A stretch of 64,000 nt of DNA, taken from an uncultured Bacteroidales bacterium. Its GTDB lineage: Bacteria > Bacteroidota > Bacteroidia > Bacteroidales > Bacteroidaceae. The stretch lies in contig CADAGO010000003.1 of the NCBI GenBank assembly GCA_902787555.1, positions 46,360 through 110,359 on the forward strand, given 5' to 3'. Within the stretch, counting starts at the first letter, position 1; each line of letters opens with the position of its first letter. The notes under the pieces are model-generated. The model saw only the letters and a list, made by a program, of their open reading frames with translations. It was not told the DNA's origin and ran no database searches. Position numbers and translations under genes: made by a program. Below, one piece after another: positions 56,179 to 63,706 of the stretch.

Positions 56179-56184
56179 TTTTAT

Positions 56185-56192
56185 TATCTTTG
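56185..56192 (+). promoter_or_regulatory. -7 box before the Fic remnant
   Basis: TATCTTTG within a block almost identical to 55351-55385; it appears to be a duplicated promoter cassette. Confidence 0.6.
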
Positions 56193-56199
56193 CAAAGTA

Positions 56200-56670
56200 A
56201 AAGTAATCAAGTCACTCATACTTGGCAAACTGCATCCGTTGTTTGAGCACCTGCCAGTAGAGAACATGGTCTATGCCAACCAGCAAGCCTATTATGATGC
56301 CATCACGGCCAGCACCAACGCCGGGCAGTCAGGCCCATTCATCGACTTTATGCTGAACGAGATCTATAAGACACTGAAAGGACATCAAGGAGAGGAATTG
56401 CCAACAAATGATGCAGCTTCTATCGACCGACAATTCGGTATAATGTTCGGTGAAGAGTTCGGTATAAAGTATGGTATAAAGTTCGGTATAAATGACAAAC
56501 AACTTCTTCTCCTCATTGCCGGCAATCCTACAATTACGGCCTCTGATGCAGCAGAGCGAATGGGAATCAGCCTTCGTGGAGCAGAAAAAAAATTTAAAAA
56601 GCTAAGAGATGTTGGAGTTATAAGCAGGCAAGGCAGTAGAAAGAGTGGTTCTTGGTTAATCAACAAATAA
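56200..56670 (+). pseudogene. Fic-family protein remnant, N-terminal two thirds missing
   Basis: The frame reads LGKLHPLFEHLPVENMVYANQ, then FIDFMLNEIYKTLKGHQ, which I recognise as the region after the catalytic core of Bacteroidota Fic-family (AMPylating) proteins. The Fic motif HPFxxGNGR and everything before it are absent, so no activity is expected. A repeated FGI stretch follows (FGIMFGEEFGIKYGIKFGI), then a winged-helix-like tail (LLIAGNPTITASDAAERMGISLRGAEKKFKKL), which may still bind DNA. The break coincides with the duplicated promoter cassette, as if a repeat-mediated deletion removed the 5' end. If translated, TTG 56239 is the likely start (143 residues). Confidence 0.7.
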
Positions 56671-56702
56671 CATTCTCATTTACCATTTAACCAATAACCA
56701 GC

Positions 56703-56730
56703 CCCCCTCCGACTCCCCCTCTATGGGGAG
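56703..56730. repeat. GC-rich palindromic repeat
   Basis: Core CTCCGACTCCCCCT then ATGGGGAG; the reverse complement of the block inside pyrK. A further relative (CCTCTCTTTGAGGAGAGG) lies at 56949-56966. Confidence 0.65.
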
Positions 56731-56760
56731 ATATTTGGGAGATGGTTGCAGATGCCTCCC

Positions 56761-56936
56761 TATTATCTCCCTATTATCTCCCTATTATCTCCCTATTATC
56801 TCCCTATTATCTCCCTATTATCTCCCTATTATCTCCATATTACCTCCTTATTACCTCCTTATTACCTCCTTATTACCTCCTTATTACCTCCCTATTATCT
56901 CCATATTACCTCCTTATTACCTCCCTATTATCTCCC
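56761..56936. repeat. 11-bp minisatellite, 16 copies (TATTATCTCCC)
   Basis: Sixteen uninterrupted 11-mers, either TATTATCTCC(C/A) or TATTACCTCC(T/C). All three forward frames stay open and give the same peptide pattern (PYYLPIISLLS), so apparent proteins here are artefacts. It fills the gap before the helicase gene; the remaining bases to 57116 contain the TTCCG element (56988-57013) and ACCATT-type microrepeats. Confidence 0.95.
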
Positions 56937-57116
56937 TCCGTCCCCTTCCCTCTCTTTGAGGAGAGGGGTCGGGGGAGAGGCTGCTCATTCCGTGTTTTTC
57001 GATGTTTTCGGAATAAAAGTCAAATTTCAAATGTCAAAGGTGCCTTGAAACAGCAAAAAAACAATGTTTTTTTCATTTCAATAACCAATAACCATTCACC
57101 TTTAACCATTATTTAT

Positions 57117-57124
57117 TATCTTTG
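57117..57124 (+). promoter_or_regulatory. -7 box of the helicase-NUDIX operon
   Basis: TATCTTTG, 53 bases before the helicase ATG. A nine-codon upstream frame (ATG 57141, MNNRTVLDP, stop) lies between the box and the gene. Confidence 0.65.
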
Positions 57125-57176
57125 CAGTGAAATAACTAATATGAATAATAGAACCGTACTTGATCCTTGAATAGAT

Positions 57177-60100
57177 ATGATTGAACTTGGTTTATATGAA
57201 CAGATAATTAACAAGTTGTTTGAGGTAAAACTTGATGGGTTAGATCATCAAGAATATTTCATTGGGAAGCGTTCTATAACCAAAGAGAATGTATCAAGAT
57301 ACCTTTCTCGTTATCTCTATGAACTTTTTGAGCAAGTCTTTTCACAATTTAATCAAGATGATGAAAGTGTTCGAAATGCGATACAACTGGCAAATGATAT
57401 TATCAAGCATTTAGCTCAAAAGTTTTATATAGAGGATACCAATCTTTTATCTGTAAGAGCAGAAATCTTAACTGCTGTAGTAGATAAAACGAAGAATGAA
57501 TATCCTGACATAGCAGAACATATACAAGAGATAACTCCTTTAACGTCACTTGTTAGGAGTGCACTATTTACAGGCTCAAGCAAACAGGTTTCTTTAGAGA
57601 GCGAACTAAAACGTGAGATACAATCAGCAGACGAAATTTGTCTATTGGTTTCTTTTATCAGAAGCACAGGTATAAATCTTATTTTCAATCAGTTGCGCGA
57701 TTATACCAATAGTGGGAAATCGTTGAAAATAATAACAACGACATATATTGGTGCAACCGATTTTAATGCAATAAAAAAGCTATCAACCTTACCTAATACA
57801 GAAATAAAGATTTCTTATAATTCTTCAGTTGACAGACTGCATGCAAAATCCTATCTTTTCTTGCGAAAAACAGGATTTCATACTGCTTATGTTGGTTCTT
57901 CTAATCTGTCAGAAGCAGCATTAACAGAAGGATTAGAATGGAATGTAAAGGTAACCCAACAGGAATTGCCTCACATCATAAAAGAGATTCGACACACCTT
58001 TGAGTCATATTGGGAGAATCCTTTGTTCGAGACATTTGTATCAGGCAGGGATGATGAAAGACTAAAAGCAGCCCTTTCAGGCGTTGAGCATGAAACTATA
58101 GATTATGATGTTCTCGACCTCATAAAAGCCCATGATTATCAAGATGAAGTATTAGAGAAGCTAAAATTAGAGCGTGAGGTTTTCGGACATTATCGAAACT
58201 TAGTTGTTGCAGCAACAGGTACAGGTAAGACTGTTATTGCTGCATTCGATTACAAGAACTTCAACGAACATAATAAGCGTGCAAATTTCCTCTTTATTGC
58301 ACACAGGGAAGAGATTCTGAAACAATCGTGCAGAACATTCAGAGCTGTCTTGCAAGATGAGAATTTTGGCGATTTGTGGTACGGAGCTGTAGAACCCAAA
58401 GAATACACCCATCTTTTTGCATCGAAAGATATTCTGAATAATCGCATTGACGACTTGGATATAGCGGAAGACTTTTTTGATTATATAATATTCGACGAGG
58501 TCCATCATATTGCAGCAGACTCATATAGGAAGATATTGGACCGTTTCAAACCCAAAATACTTCTGGGTTTGACAGCTACTCCAGAACGTATGGATGGAGA
58601 AGATATTACCAAAGATTTTGATGGTAAGATATCTGCTGAAATCCGACTTGATGATGCATTAAATAATCGTCTGTTGGCACCATTCCATTATTATGGCATT
58701 ACTGATAGTGTAGATTTAAATACAGTTACTTGGAGGAGTGGAAGATATGTCATTTCAGAGCTGTCCAAAATCTATAGCGAGAACGATTTGCGAACAGGTT
58801 TAATTCTTAGAAAGGTTGAGGAGTATCTTCCAAATTATTATGATGTTCGAGCACTTTGTTTCTGCGTTGATGTAGAGCATGCCAAGAATATGGCAGCCAA
58901 ATTCCAATTGGCAGGTTTGAAGTCTGCATACCTTGTTAGCGATAATGGAGCAGAACGTGTGAAGTGGAGTAGGAGGTTAAAAGAAAAGAAGATCAACTAC
59001 CTATTTGTTGTTGACATGTTCAATGAAGGTATTGATATTCCGGAGGTAGATACAATTCTATTTTTGCGCCCTACAGAAAGTCTTACTGTTTTTTTGCAGC
59101 AGTTTGGTCGTGGACTTCGTAAAGCAGAAGGCAAAGAGTTTGTAACTATTCTTGACTTTGTAGGCCATTGTAACAAAGAATTTAATTATGCAGACCGCTT
59201 TAGAAGGCTTATAGGACGCACATCAATGGGTGTTGCAGAAGAGTTAGAGAAGGATTTTCCACATCTGCCTTTAGGTTGTCATATTACTCTCGAAAAGAAG
59301 GCAAAAGAGTATATCCTTGAAAACATAAAGGCTTCAATTGCTTCTTTCCGAAAGAATAGAGTCATAACGTGGCTCCAATCTTATAGTAGTGAAACAACAA
59401 AGCCTCTTACATTGTCTAACTTCCTTAGTTGGCGTCATATTCCAATCGAAATATTCTACAAAAATTTTACGTGGAACTCTCTGTTATTCCATGCAGGAAA
59501 AACTTATGAGCAATCAAGGTTCGAAAAAGAGCTACAACGAGCCGTTTATAAGAAGTGGCTTTCTGCAGACTCATACACATATTATTCATTTATAGAGACT
59601 CTATCCCAAAAGAGATTTAAGGTAAATGTAGAGAGTATGAATTATAAGGAGCAGCAGATGTCGTTGATGCTATACTATGATTTATTCCAAAATGCAGGAC
59701 AATATACAAGCTTGCAGGGTATGTTTAATGATCTCTCAACTGATGGCTTGTTCTGTAATGAAATGAGTGAACTTATAGTAATGTTGAAAAATAGATGTGA
59801 GGCTTATGAAAAAGAAGATAATTCTTCAATTATGAACTTCCCACTAAAACTGCATGGTGTATATACGAAAGATCAAATATTTGTAGCTATTGGAACTTCG
59901 ACGCTAAAGAAGAAATCTTCTTGTCGGGAGGGGGTAGAGAGAAATAAATCTCTCAATGTTGAAGCGATGTTTGTTGACATCATAAAAGATAGAAAAGAGG
60001 GTTCGAATACCAATTATAATGATTTTGCTATCAACGAAACCTTGTTTAATTGGGAAACTCAAAATACAGTAAGTCCAACATCTCAAGCAGGTAAAAATTA

Positions 60101-60308
60101 CATAAACCAGACTCAAACGATGCTCCTTTTTGTTCGTCAGCAAGATAGTTATCCAGAGGATAAGGGAAGGACTATGGGGTTTACATATCTTGGAGAAGTA
60201 AATCTCGTAAGATGGCAAGGTGCTAGGCCAATGGAAATTGTGTGGAGGCTAAAAACACCAATGCCAGCATCAGTATTGAATTATGCAAAACATAGAGCAG
60301 TAGGATAA
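57177..60308 (+). CDS. PLD-nuclease, SF2 helicase and DUF3427 fusion
   Basis: A 1043-residue multidomain protein. Residues about 120-285: phospholipase-D-like nuclease with H222 and K224 (RLHAKSY) and the downstream GSSNLSEAAL, a single HKD-type half-site. Residues about 330-680: superfamily 2 helicase with ATGTGKT (346-352), DEVH (440-443), TATPER, and QQFGRGLR (motif VI). Residues about 780-1040: DUF3427, an uncharacterised C-terminal domain. Such nuclease-helicase fusions are frequent in anti-phage loci. Stop and next start overlap (TAATG), coupling it to a NUDIX hydrolase. The gene is strongly AT-rich against carB, a sign of transfer. The substrate is unknown; a restriction-like role is inference. 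Confidence 0.88.
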   Translation: MIELGLYEQIINKLFEVKLDGLDHQEYFIGKRSITKENVSRYLSRYLYELFEQVFSQFNQDDESVRNAIQLANDIIKHLAQKFYIEDTNLLSVRAEILTAVVDKTKNEYPDIAEHIQEITPLTSLVRSALFTGSSKQVSLESELKREIQSADEICLLVSFIRSTGINLIFNQLRDYTNSGKSLKIITTTYIGATDFNAIKKLSTLPNTEIKISYNSSVDRLHAKSYLFLRKTGFHTAYVGSSNLSEAALTEGLEWNVKVTQQELPHIIKEIRHTFESYWENPLFETFVSGRDDERLKAALSGVEHETIDYDVLDLIKAHDYQDEVLEKLKLEREVFGHYRNLVVAATGTGKTVIAAFDYKNFNEHNKRANFLFIAHREEILKQSCRTFRAVLQDENFGDLWYGAVEPKEYTHLFASKDILNNRIDDLDIAEDFFDYIIFDEVHHIAADSYRKILDRFKPKILLGLTATPERMDGEDITKDFDGKISAEIRLDDALNNRLLAPFHYYGITDSVDLNTVTWRSGRYVISELSKIYSENDLRTGLILRKVEEYLPNYYDVRALCFCVDVEHAKNMAAKFQLAGLKSAYLVSDNGAERVKWSRRLKEKKINYLFVVDMFNEGIDIPEVDTILFLRPTESLTVFLQQFGRGLRKAEGKEFVTILDFVGHCNKEFNYADRFRRLIGRTSMGVAEELEKDFPHLPLGCHITLEKKAKEYILENIKASIASFRKNRVITWLQSYSSETTKPLTLSNFLSWRHIPIEIFYKNFTWNSLLFHAGKTYEQSRFEKELQRAVYKKWLSADSYTYYSFIETLSQKRFKVNVESMNYKEQQMSLMLYYDLFQNAGQYTSLQGMFNDLSTDGLFCNEMSELIVMLKNRCEAYEKEDNSSIMNFPLKLHGVYTKDQIFVAIGTSTLKKKSSCREGVERNKSLNVEAMFVDIIKDRKEGSNTNYNDFAINETLFNWETQNTVSPTSQAGKNYINQTQTMLLFVRQQDSYPEDKGRTMGFTYLGEVNLVRWQGARPMEIVWRLKTPMPASVLNYAKHRAVG

Positions 60309-60700
60309 TGAAACACATAGAAGTAGTAGCAGCAATAATCCGCAAGGATGATAAGATTTTCGCTACACAGCGTGGATATGGCGATTTTAAGGATTGGTGG
60401 GAATTTCCTGGCGGAAAGCTGGAAGTGGGGGAGACTCCTGAAGAAGCGTTGAAACGCGAGATACAAGAAGAACTGTCAACAGAAATTAGTGTGGATAAGT
60501 TCCTTTGTACAGTAGATTATGACTATCCTCAGTTCCATCTTACGATGCATTGTTATTTCTGTTCTTTGCTGACAGAAGCTTTGCATCTAAATGAGCATGA
60601 AGCAGCCAAATGGCTCTCAAAAGACGAACTGAAAAGCGTTAAGTGGCTGCCTGCAGATTTGGAAGTTGTGAACCAAATCCTATACCTAAGAACTAAATAA
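60308..60700 (+). CDS. NUDIX hydrolase (MutT/8-oxo-dGTPase-like)
   Basis: A 130-residue protein with the full Nudix box: G36, E42, R50, E51, E54 and E55 in GGKLEVGETPEEALKREIQEE. The remainder (HIEVVAAIIRKDDKIFATQRGYGDFKDWWEFPGG) is typical of MutT-like (deoxy)nucleoside triphosphate pyrophosphohydrolases. Its start overlaps the helicase stop by one base, so the two proteins are made together; NUDIX partners of DUF3427 helicases may clean nucleotides or process a signal. A general house-cleaning role is equally possible. Confidence 0.92.
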   Translation: MKHIEVVAAIIRKDDKIFATQRGYGDFKDWWEFPGGKLEVGETPEEALKREIQEELSTEISVDKFLCTVDYDYPQFHLTMHCYFCSLLTEALHLNEHEAAKWLSKDELKSVKWLPADLEVVNQILYLRTK

Positions 60701-60720
60701 TCCTTCTAGCATACATTAAC

Positions 60721-60741
60721 TAACAGTTGTGCCCGACACGA
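60721..60741 (+). repeat. 21-bp direct repeat, left copy
   Basis: Core AACAGTTGTGCCCGACACGA preceded by T; perfect match with 63466-63486. It flanks the four-gene cassette. The rest of 60742-60866 carries a GGTACT-rich palindrome (GGGGTACTAAGTACACCC region at 60796-60813) and no gene. Confidence 0.85.
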
Positions 60742-60866
60742 ATTAGGGTAGAAGAATATGATTGCCTGATAGCTTTGGGGATGGTACTAGTAGGGGTACT
60801 AAGTACACCCTAGACTATGCCAAAGAAAAGAATAAGCCAATTAAAATAGTAGAAATCTAAAATTTA

Positions 60867-61262
60867 ATGTTTATGGCTACTTGGTTAGCATTTGCACAAA
60901 GAAAACATTGTCATCACAGAGAAGCATTGCTAAATCTGGGTTACATCAATTGGACTATGTATCGTACCAACTTTAAGGTTGGTGATATTGTTTATCTCTT
61001 TATGTCTGATGAGAGAAGGTTATGTTTTATGACAAAAGTGGTTGCAAAAGATTGTGATAGGACTGATATATCTTACTGGCAAATCCAACCAAATATGCAC
61101 TTTATGTATAAGTTAGATTTGGTGAAAGAATATAATGGTGACAAACTAACTGAGGAAGAACTGACAAAACACGGTTTCAAAGGTGGAAAAAGTCTTCAGC
61201 ATCCAATAAAGAACAATGAAGAACTGTTGAAGTACATTGATGAAGTGTTTGATGAAGAATAA
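60867..61262 (+). CDS. Small PUA/EVE-like protein, probable nucleic-acid reader
   Basis: A 131-residue protein. The pattern TWLAFAQRKHC, then NFKVGDIVYLFMSDERRLCFMTKVVAKDC and the acidic end resembles the barrel of EVE/PUA-like domains, which read modified bases in many restriction systems. No catalytic residues are visible. First gene of the nuclease cassette; the PD-(D/E)XK gene begins 19 bases downstream. Assignment is by fold impression only. Confidence 0.55.
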   Translation: MFMATWLAFAQRKHCHHREALLNLGYINWTMYRTNFKVGDIVYLFMSDERRLCFMTKVVAKDCDRTDISYWQIQPNMHFMYKLDLVKEYNGDKLTEEELTKHGFKGGKSLQHPIKNNEELLKYIDEVFDEE

Positions 61263-61281
61263 ATCAATAATACCTAACCAT

Positions 61282-62283
61282 ATGGAGAAAATAGCAAGAT
61301 TGTGTTGGAACACAAAAGAATGGAGAAGGCCTTCAGGACGGAGGGGGAAATCGGTAATGAAAGAATCCTATGAAAATGAAAATGGTTTTGGTCATGAAGA
61401 ATGGTTGCTAGACGATTCGAAGATCATGCCAGATGGATATCATTATGGGTTTCTGGAGCAGCTGAGAGTCAAAAGTAAAATACATCATGGGAAAGCTTAT
61501 GATATTCATCTCTACACATTTAGTCCTACTAGACAATGGGTTTACATTGGTTGCCTAAAGAAGGCAATAGGGGTGTCGACCGCAGAGAGCGAAAAGGTCT
61601 ATGACTATTATGAGAAGATGGGGTGGATTGAGGATATGAGAAAAGATGTTCTATATGCAAAAGGAACTGTCAAGGATTTCACTGCCGCATTTATGTTTAA
61701 CGTGAAATTTAAGTTTGAGAACGCAGTAATTAACTATTCCAACCAACCTATTCTTTCAAAAGGGAGCATTCCTTCGCCCAGATATAATTTAATGGATAAA
61801 AAACGGAGTTTTGAGTTTGAAAAGGACGAGGATGGAAATGTCAAGGTGTTAGATACCAGCATATTTGAACGTATGGTTGAAGGCGGTATGATTCAGATAG
61901 ATCCTTTGCATAAAAAGATTCAGAATGCGGTTTCTGAGATACTGAAAGGACAATACACAAAAATACAGTTAGAAACAAATCCTGAAGATGCCGAAGATCA
62001 AAGAATCGATATAAAGGGCTTTTCAAAGAAAGAGCAGGAGTGGCATTTTTTTGAAGTAAAGACCGTATCTGCGAAAAGATGCATTCGTGAGGCCCTAGGG
62101 CAAATACTTGAATATGCACATTATCCCAATGTGAATCGTGCTAAAAAGTTCTTTATTATAGGTCCGGAGCCGCCAGACGAAAATGATAAGGCATATATGC
62201 AGCTGTTACGTAATACATACAAAATGCCTATATGGTTCAGATGGTATTCTTTTAAAGAGAATAAGTTGCATGAGGGAGTGTGA
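61282..62283 (+). CDS. Putative PD-(D/E)XK restriction endonuclease
   Basis: A 333-residue protein with ATG at 61282 (MEKIARLCWNTKEW); the frame upstream overlaps the previous gene and is less likely. The N-terminal region (CWNTKEWRRPSGR, NGFGHEEWLLD) is a conserved block of restriction-type proteins, followed by DIHLYTFSPTRQWVYIG, perhaps a reader domain. The C-terminal region (residues 225-290) carries a PD-(D/E)XK site: D243 (IDIKG) and E258-V-K260 (FFEVKT), then a helix with REALGQILEYAHY. Together with the EVE-like and NERD genes it looks like a modification-dependent restriction module. No methyltransferase is nearby. Confidence 0.75.
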   Translation: MEKIARLCWNTKEWRRPSGRRGKSVMKESYENENGFGHEEWLLDDSKIMPDGYHYGFLEQLRVKSKIHHGKAYDIHLYTFSPTRQWVYIGCLKKAIGVSTAESEKVYDYYEKMGWIEDMRKDVLYAKGTVKDFTAAFMFNVKFKFENAVINYSNQPILSKGSIPSPRYNLMDKKRSFEFEKDEDGNVKVLDTSIFERMVEGGMIQIDPLHKKIQNAVSEILKGQYTKIQLETNPEDAEDQRIDIKGFSKKEQEWHFFEVKTVSAKRCIREALGQILEYAHYPNVNRAKKFFIIGPEPPDENDKAYMQLLRNTYKMPIWFRWYSFKENKLHEGV

Positions 62284-62317
62284 TTACTAATAAGAAATTC
62301 TTAAAAACAGATGGAAC

Positions 62318-62677
62318 ATGAAACTTACAAAAGCAACAACAGAGTTAATATGTGAATTAGAGTATATCATAGGTAGCCAATGTTACAACCCAAATTCCCT
62401 TAATGGATACACATGGGAGGAGGGATTAGAGTTTAGATACCCTGTTTCTTATGTAAATAAAAACGGTGAAGATACAAGAACCCGATATATAATCGATGAT
62501 ATCAATAAATCTAAGATAGGTTCCATTAGATACAAATTTGGCTCTAACCATCTTTATATTGGAGAAGCCATTAAACAGGCATTAGAGTATATTGAGGATA
62601 AATATGACCTTGATTTCAACGAATTGACAAAGGGAAAAAAACAGTCAAGGGACAGGAACTATGATTCACTTTTATAG
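62318..62677 (+). CDS. Small protein of unknown function
   Basis: A 119-residue soluble protein (LTKATTELICELEYIIGSQCYNPNS, then RYPVSYVNKNG, IGSIRYKFGSNHLYIGEAIKQALEYIE). It is acidic-basic mixed, with an alpha-beta pattern and no motif I recognise. It sits 34 bases after the nuclease gene and 12 before the NERD gene, so it is likely part of the same unit. It could be a structural partner or immunity factor; the sequence does not decide. Confidence 0.7.
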   Translation: MKLTKATTELICELEYIIGSQCYNPNSLNGYTWEEGLEFRYPVSYVNKNGEDTRTRYIIDDINKSKIGSIRYKFGSNHLYIGEAIKQALEYIEDKYDLDFNELTKGKKQSRDRNYDSLL

Positions 62678-62689
62678 TTAATTGCTTGG

Positions 62690-63442
62690 ATGAAGACGGA
62701 ATTGGCTATTGTAATACTAGGAATTCTATTCTTGATTTTGCTGTTTCTTATTATAAGGTACGGCACATGGGTTACTCGAGGAGAACGGGGAGAAATATTA
62801 GTATCTAAGAAATTACATTCTTTAGGCATTCATTATATTGTGCTTGACGATTTACTGATAAGAGGTGTTCATGGAGATACTCAAATAGACCATGTAGTTG
62901 TATCACCATTCGGAGTTTTCGTCATAGAGACGAAATGCTGGAAAGGGTGGATTACAGGTGGAGAGAATGCCGGTCAATGGTGCCAGACACTCTATCGAGA
63001 GAAATACGATAAGCCTAATCCCATATTCCAGAATAAAGTTCATGAGGAAGCAGTAAAACGAGCACTAAAGGAGTATGGAGACATCTTTACTGTACCCATT
63101 GTGGTAATTGTTGATTGTGATAGACTGAAAGTTAAAACCAATCATATAGTAATCCTGTATCAAAACCTAAAAGACGAAATACGGAGTTTTACCAGAATCA
63201 TTTATTCCGATGATCAGTGTGAAAAGATGGCTTTAACTCTTCAAGGCTTATCATCTGATGATAAAGAAAGGAGAGAGCAACATATTCAGAAGGTAAAATC
63301 ATTCCAAGCATCTACACAAGCAAAAATAGAGAATGGTATTTGTCCAAGATGTGGCGGTCAGCTAGTGTTAAGGGAAGGTCGTTATGGCCGTTTTTATGGC
63401 TGCTCAAATTATCCTATTTGTAAATTTATATCAAACATATAG
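62690..63442 (+). CDS. Membrane-anchored NERD nuclease-like protein with zinc ribbon
   Basis: A 250-residue protein with an N-terminal membrane helix (LAIVILGILFLILLFLII). Residues about 30-140 form the NERD (nuclease-related) domain: ERGE, then D67 in QIDHVVV and E80-T-K82 in FVIETK, the residues expected of a nuclease site. The C-terminal 35 residues form a topoisomerase-type zinc ribbon (CPRCGG, GRFYGCSNYPICKF). The membrane tether plus nuclease layout fits a defence or DNA-uptake role. Last gene of the cassette; the right direct repeat follows 23 bases after the stop. Confidence 0.85.
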   Translation: MKTELAIVILGILFLILLFLIIRYGTWVTRGERGEILVSKKLHSLGIHYIVLDDLLIRGVHGDTQIDHVVVSPFGVFVIETKCWKGWITGGENAGQWCQTLYREKYDKPNPIFQNKVHEEAVKRALKEYGDIFTVPIVVIVDCDRLKVKTNHIVILYQNLKDEIRSFTRIIYSDDQCEKMALTLQGLSSDDKERREQHIQKVKSFQASTQAKIENGICPRCGGQLVLREGRYGRFYGCSNYPICKFISNI

Positions 63443-63465
63443 TGAACTTTGATTCATTTAACCAA

Positions 63466-63486
63466 TAACAGTTGTGCCCGACACGA
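63466..63486 (+). repeat. 21-bp direct repeat, right copy
   Basis: Identical to 60721-60741 and in the same orientation; sequences diverge immediately outside. Followed by a GTTTAC(C/T/G) 7-mer microrepeat at 63491-63519. Confidence 0.85.
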
Positions 63487-63631
63487 CAAGAGTTTACCGT
63501 TTACTGTTTACGGTTTAGAGGTTCAAAGGGTAAGAAACAACCTGCGTCTATCTTTGCAGCCACTTGTTAAAAATAATCAAGCAAAGGGTTTGAGACATTT
63601 GAGAATGATGAACTGAGCATCTTGGCAAAAC

Positions 63632-63703
63632 AAAATCCCCCCTGAGCTTCGCAGCGGAGGGGGGGATTACTAACTGAGTCATAACAAAATTATGACGATA
63701 AAT
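63632..63703 (-). ncRNA. Possible small RNA with its own promoter and terminator
   Basis: On the minus strand, TACCTTTG (63710-63717) is followed by about 72 bases with two hairpins: GTCATAA/TTATGAC (63678-63696) and a long GC-rich stem (AATCCCCCC with GGGGGGATT, 63634-63668), then TTTTGTTTTG. No credible long protein is encoded: a 34-codon frame starts at an ATG within the first hairpin. This terminator could also only shield the cassette from antisense transcription. Confidence 0.5.
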
Positions 63704-63706
63704 CCT

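Noticed and set aside
13517-56936. CRISPR array
   Set aside because: The tandem arrays have no unique spacers between units, unit lengths of 11 and 15 are too short, and no cas gene is present.
56723-57170. Three overlapping forward frames of 78-142 codons
   Set aside because: They read the same 11-bp TATTATCTCCC array in three frames; no start context and no conserved sequence outside it.
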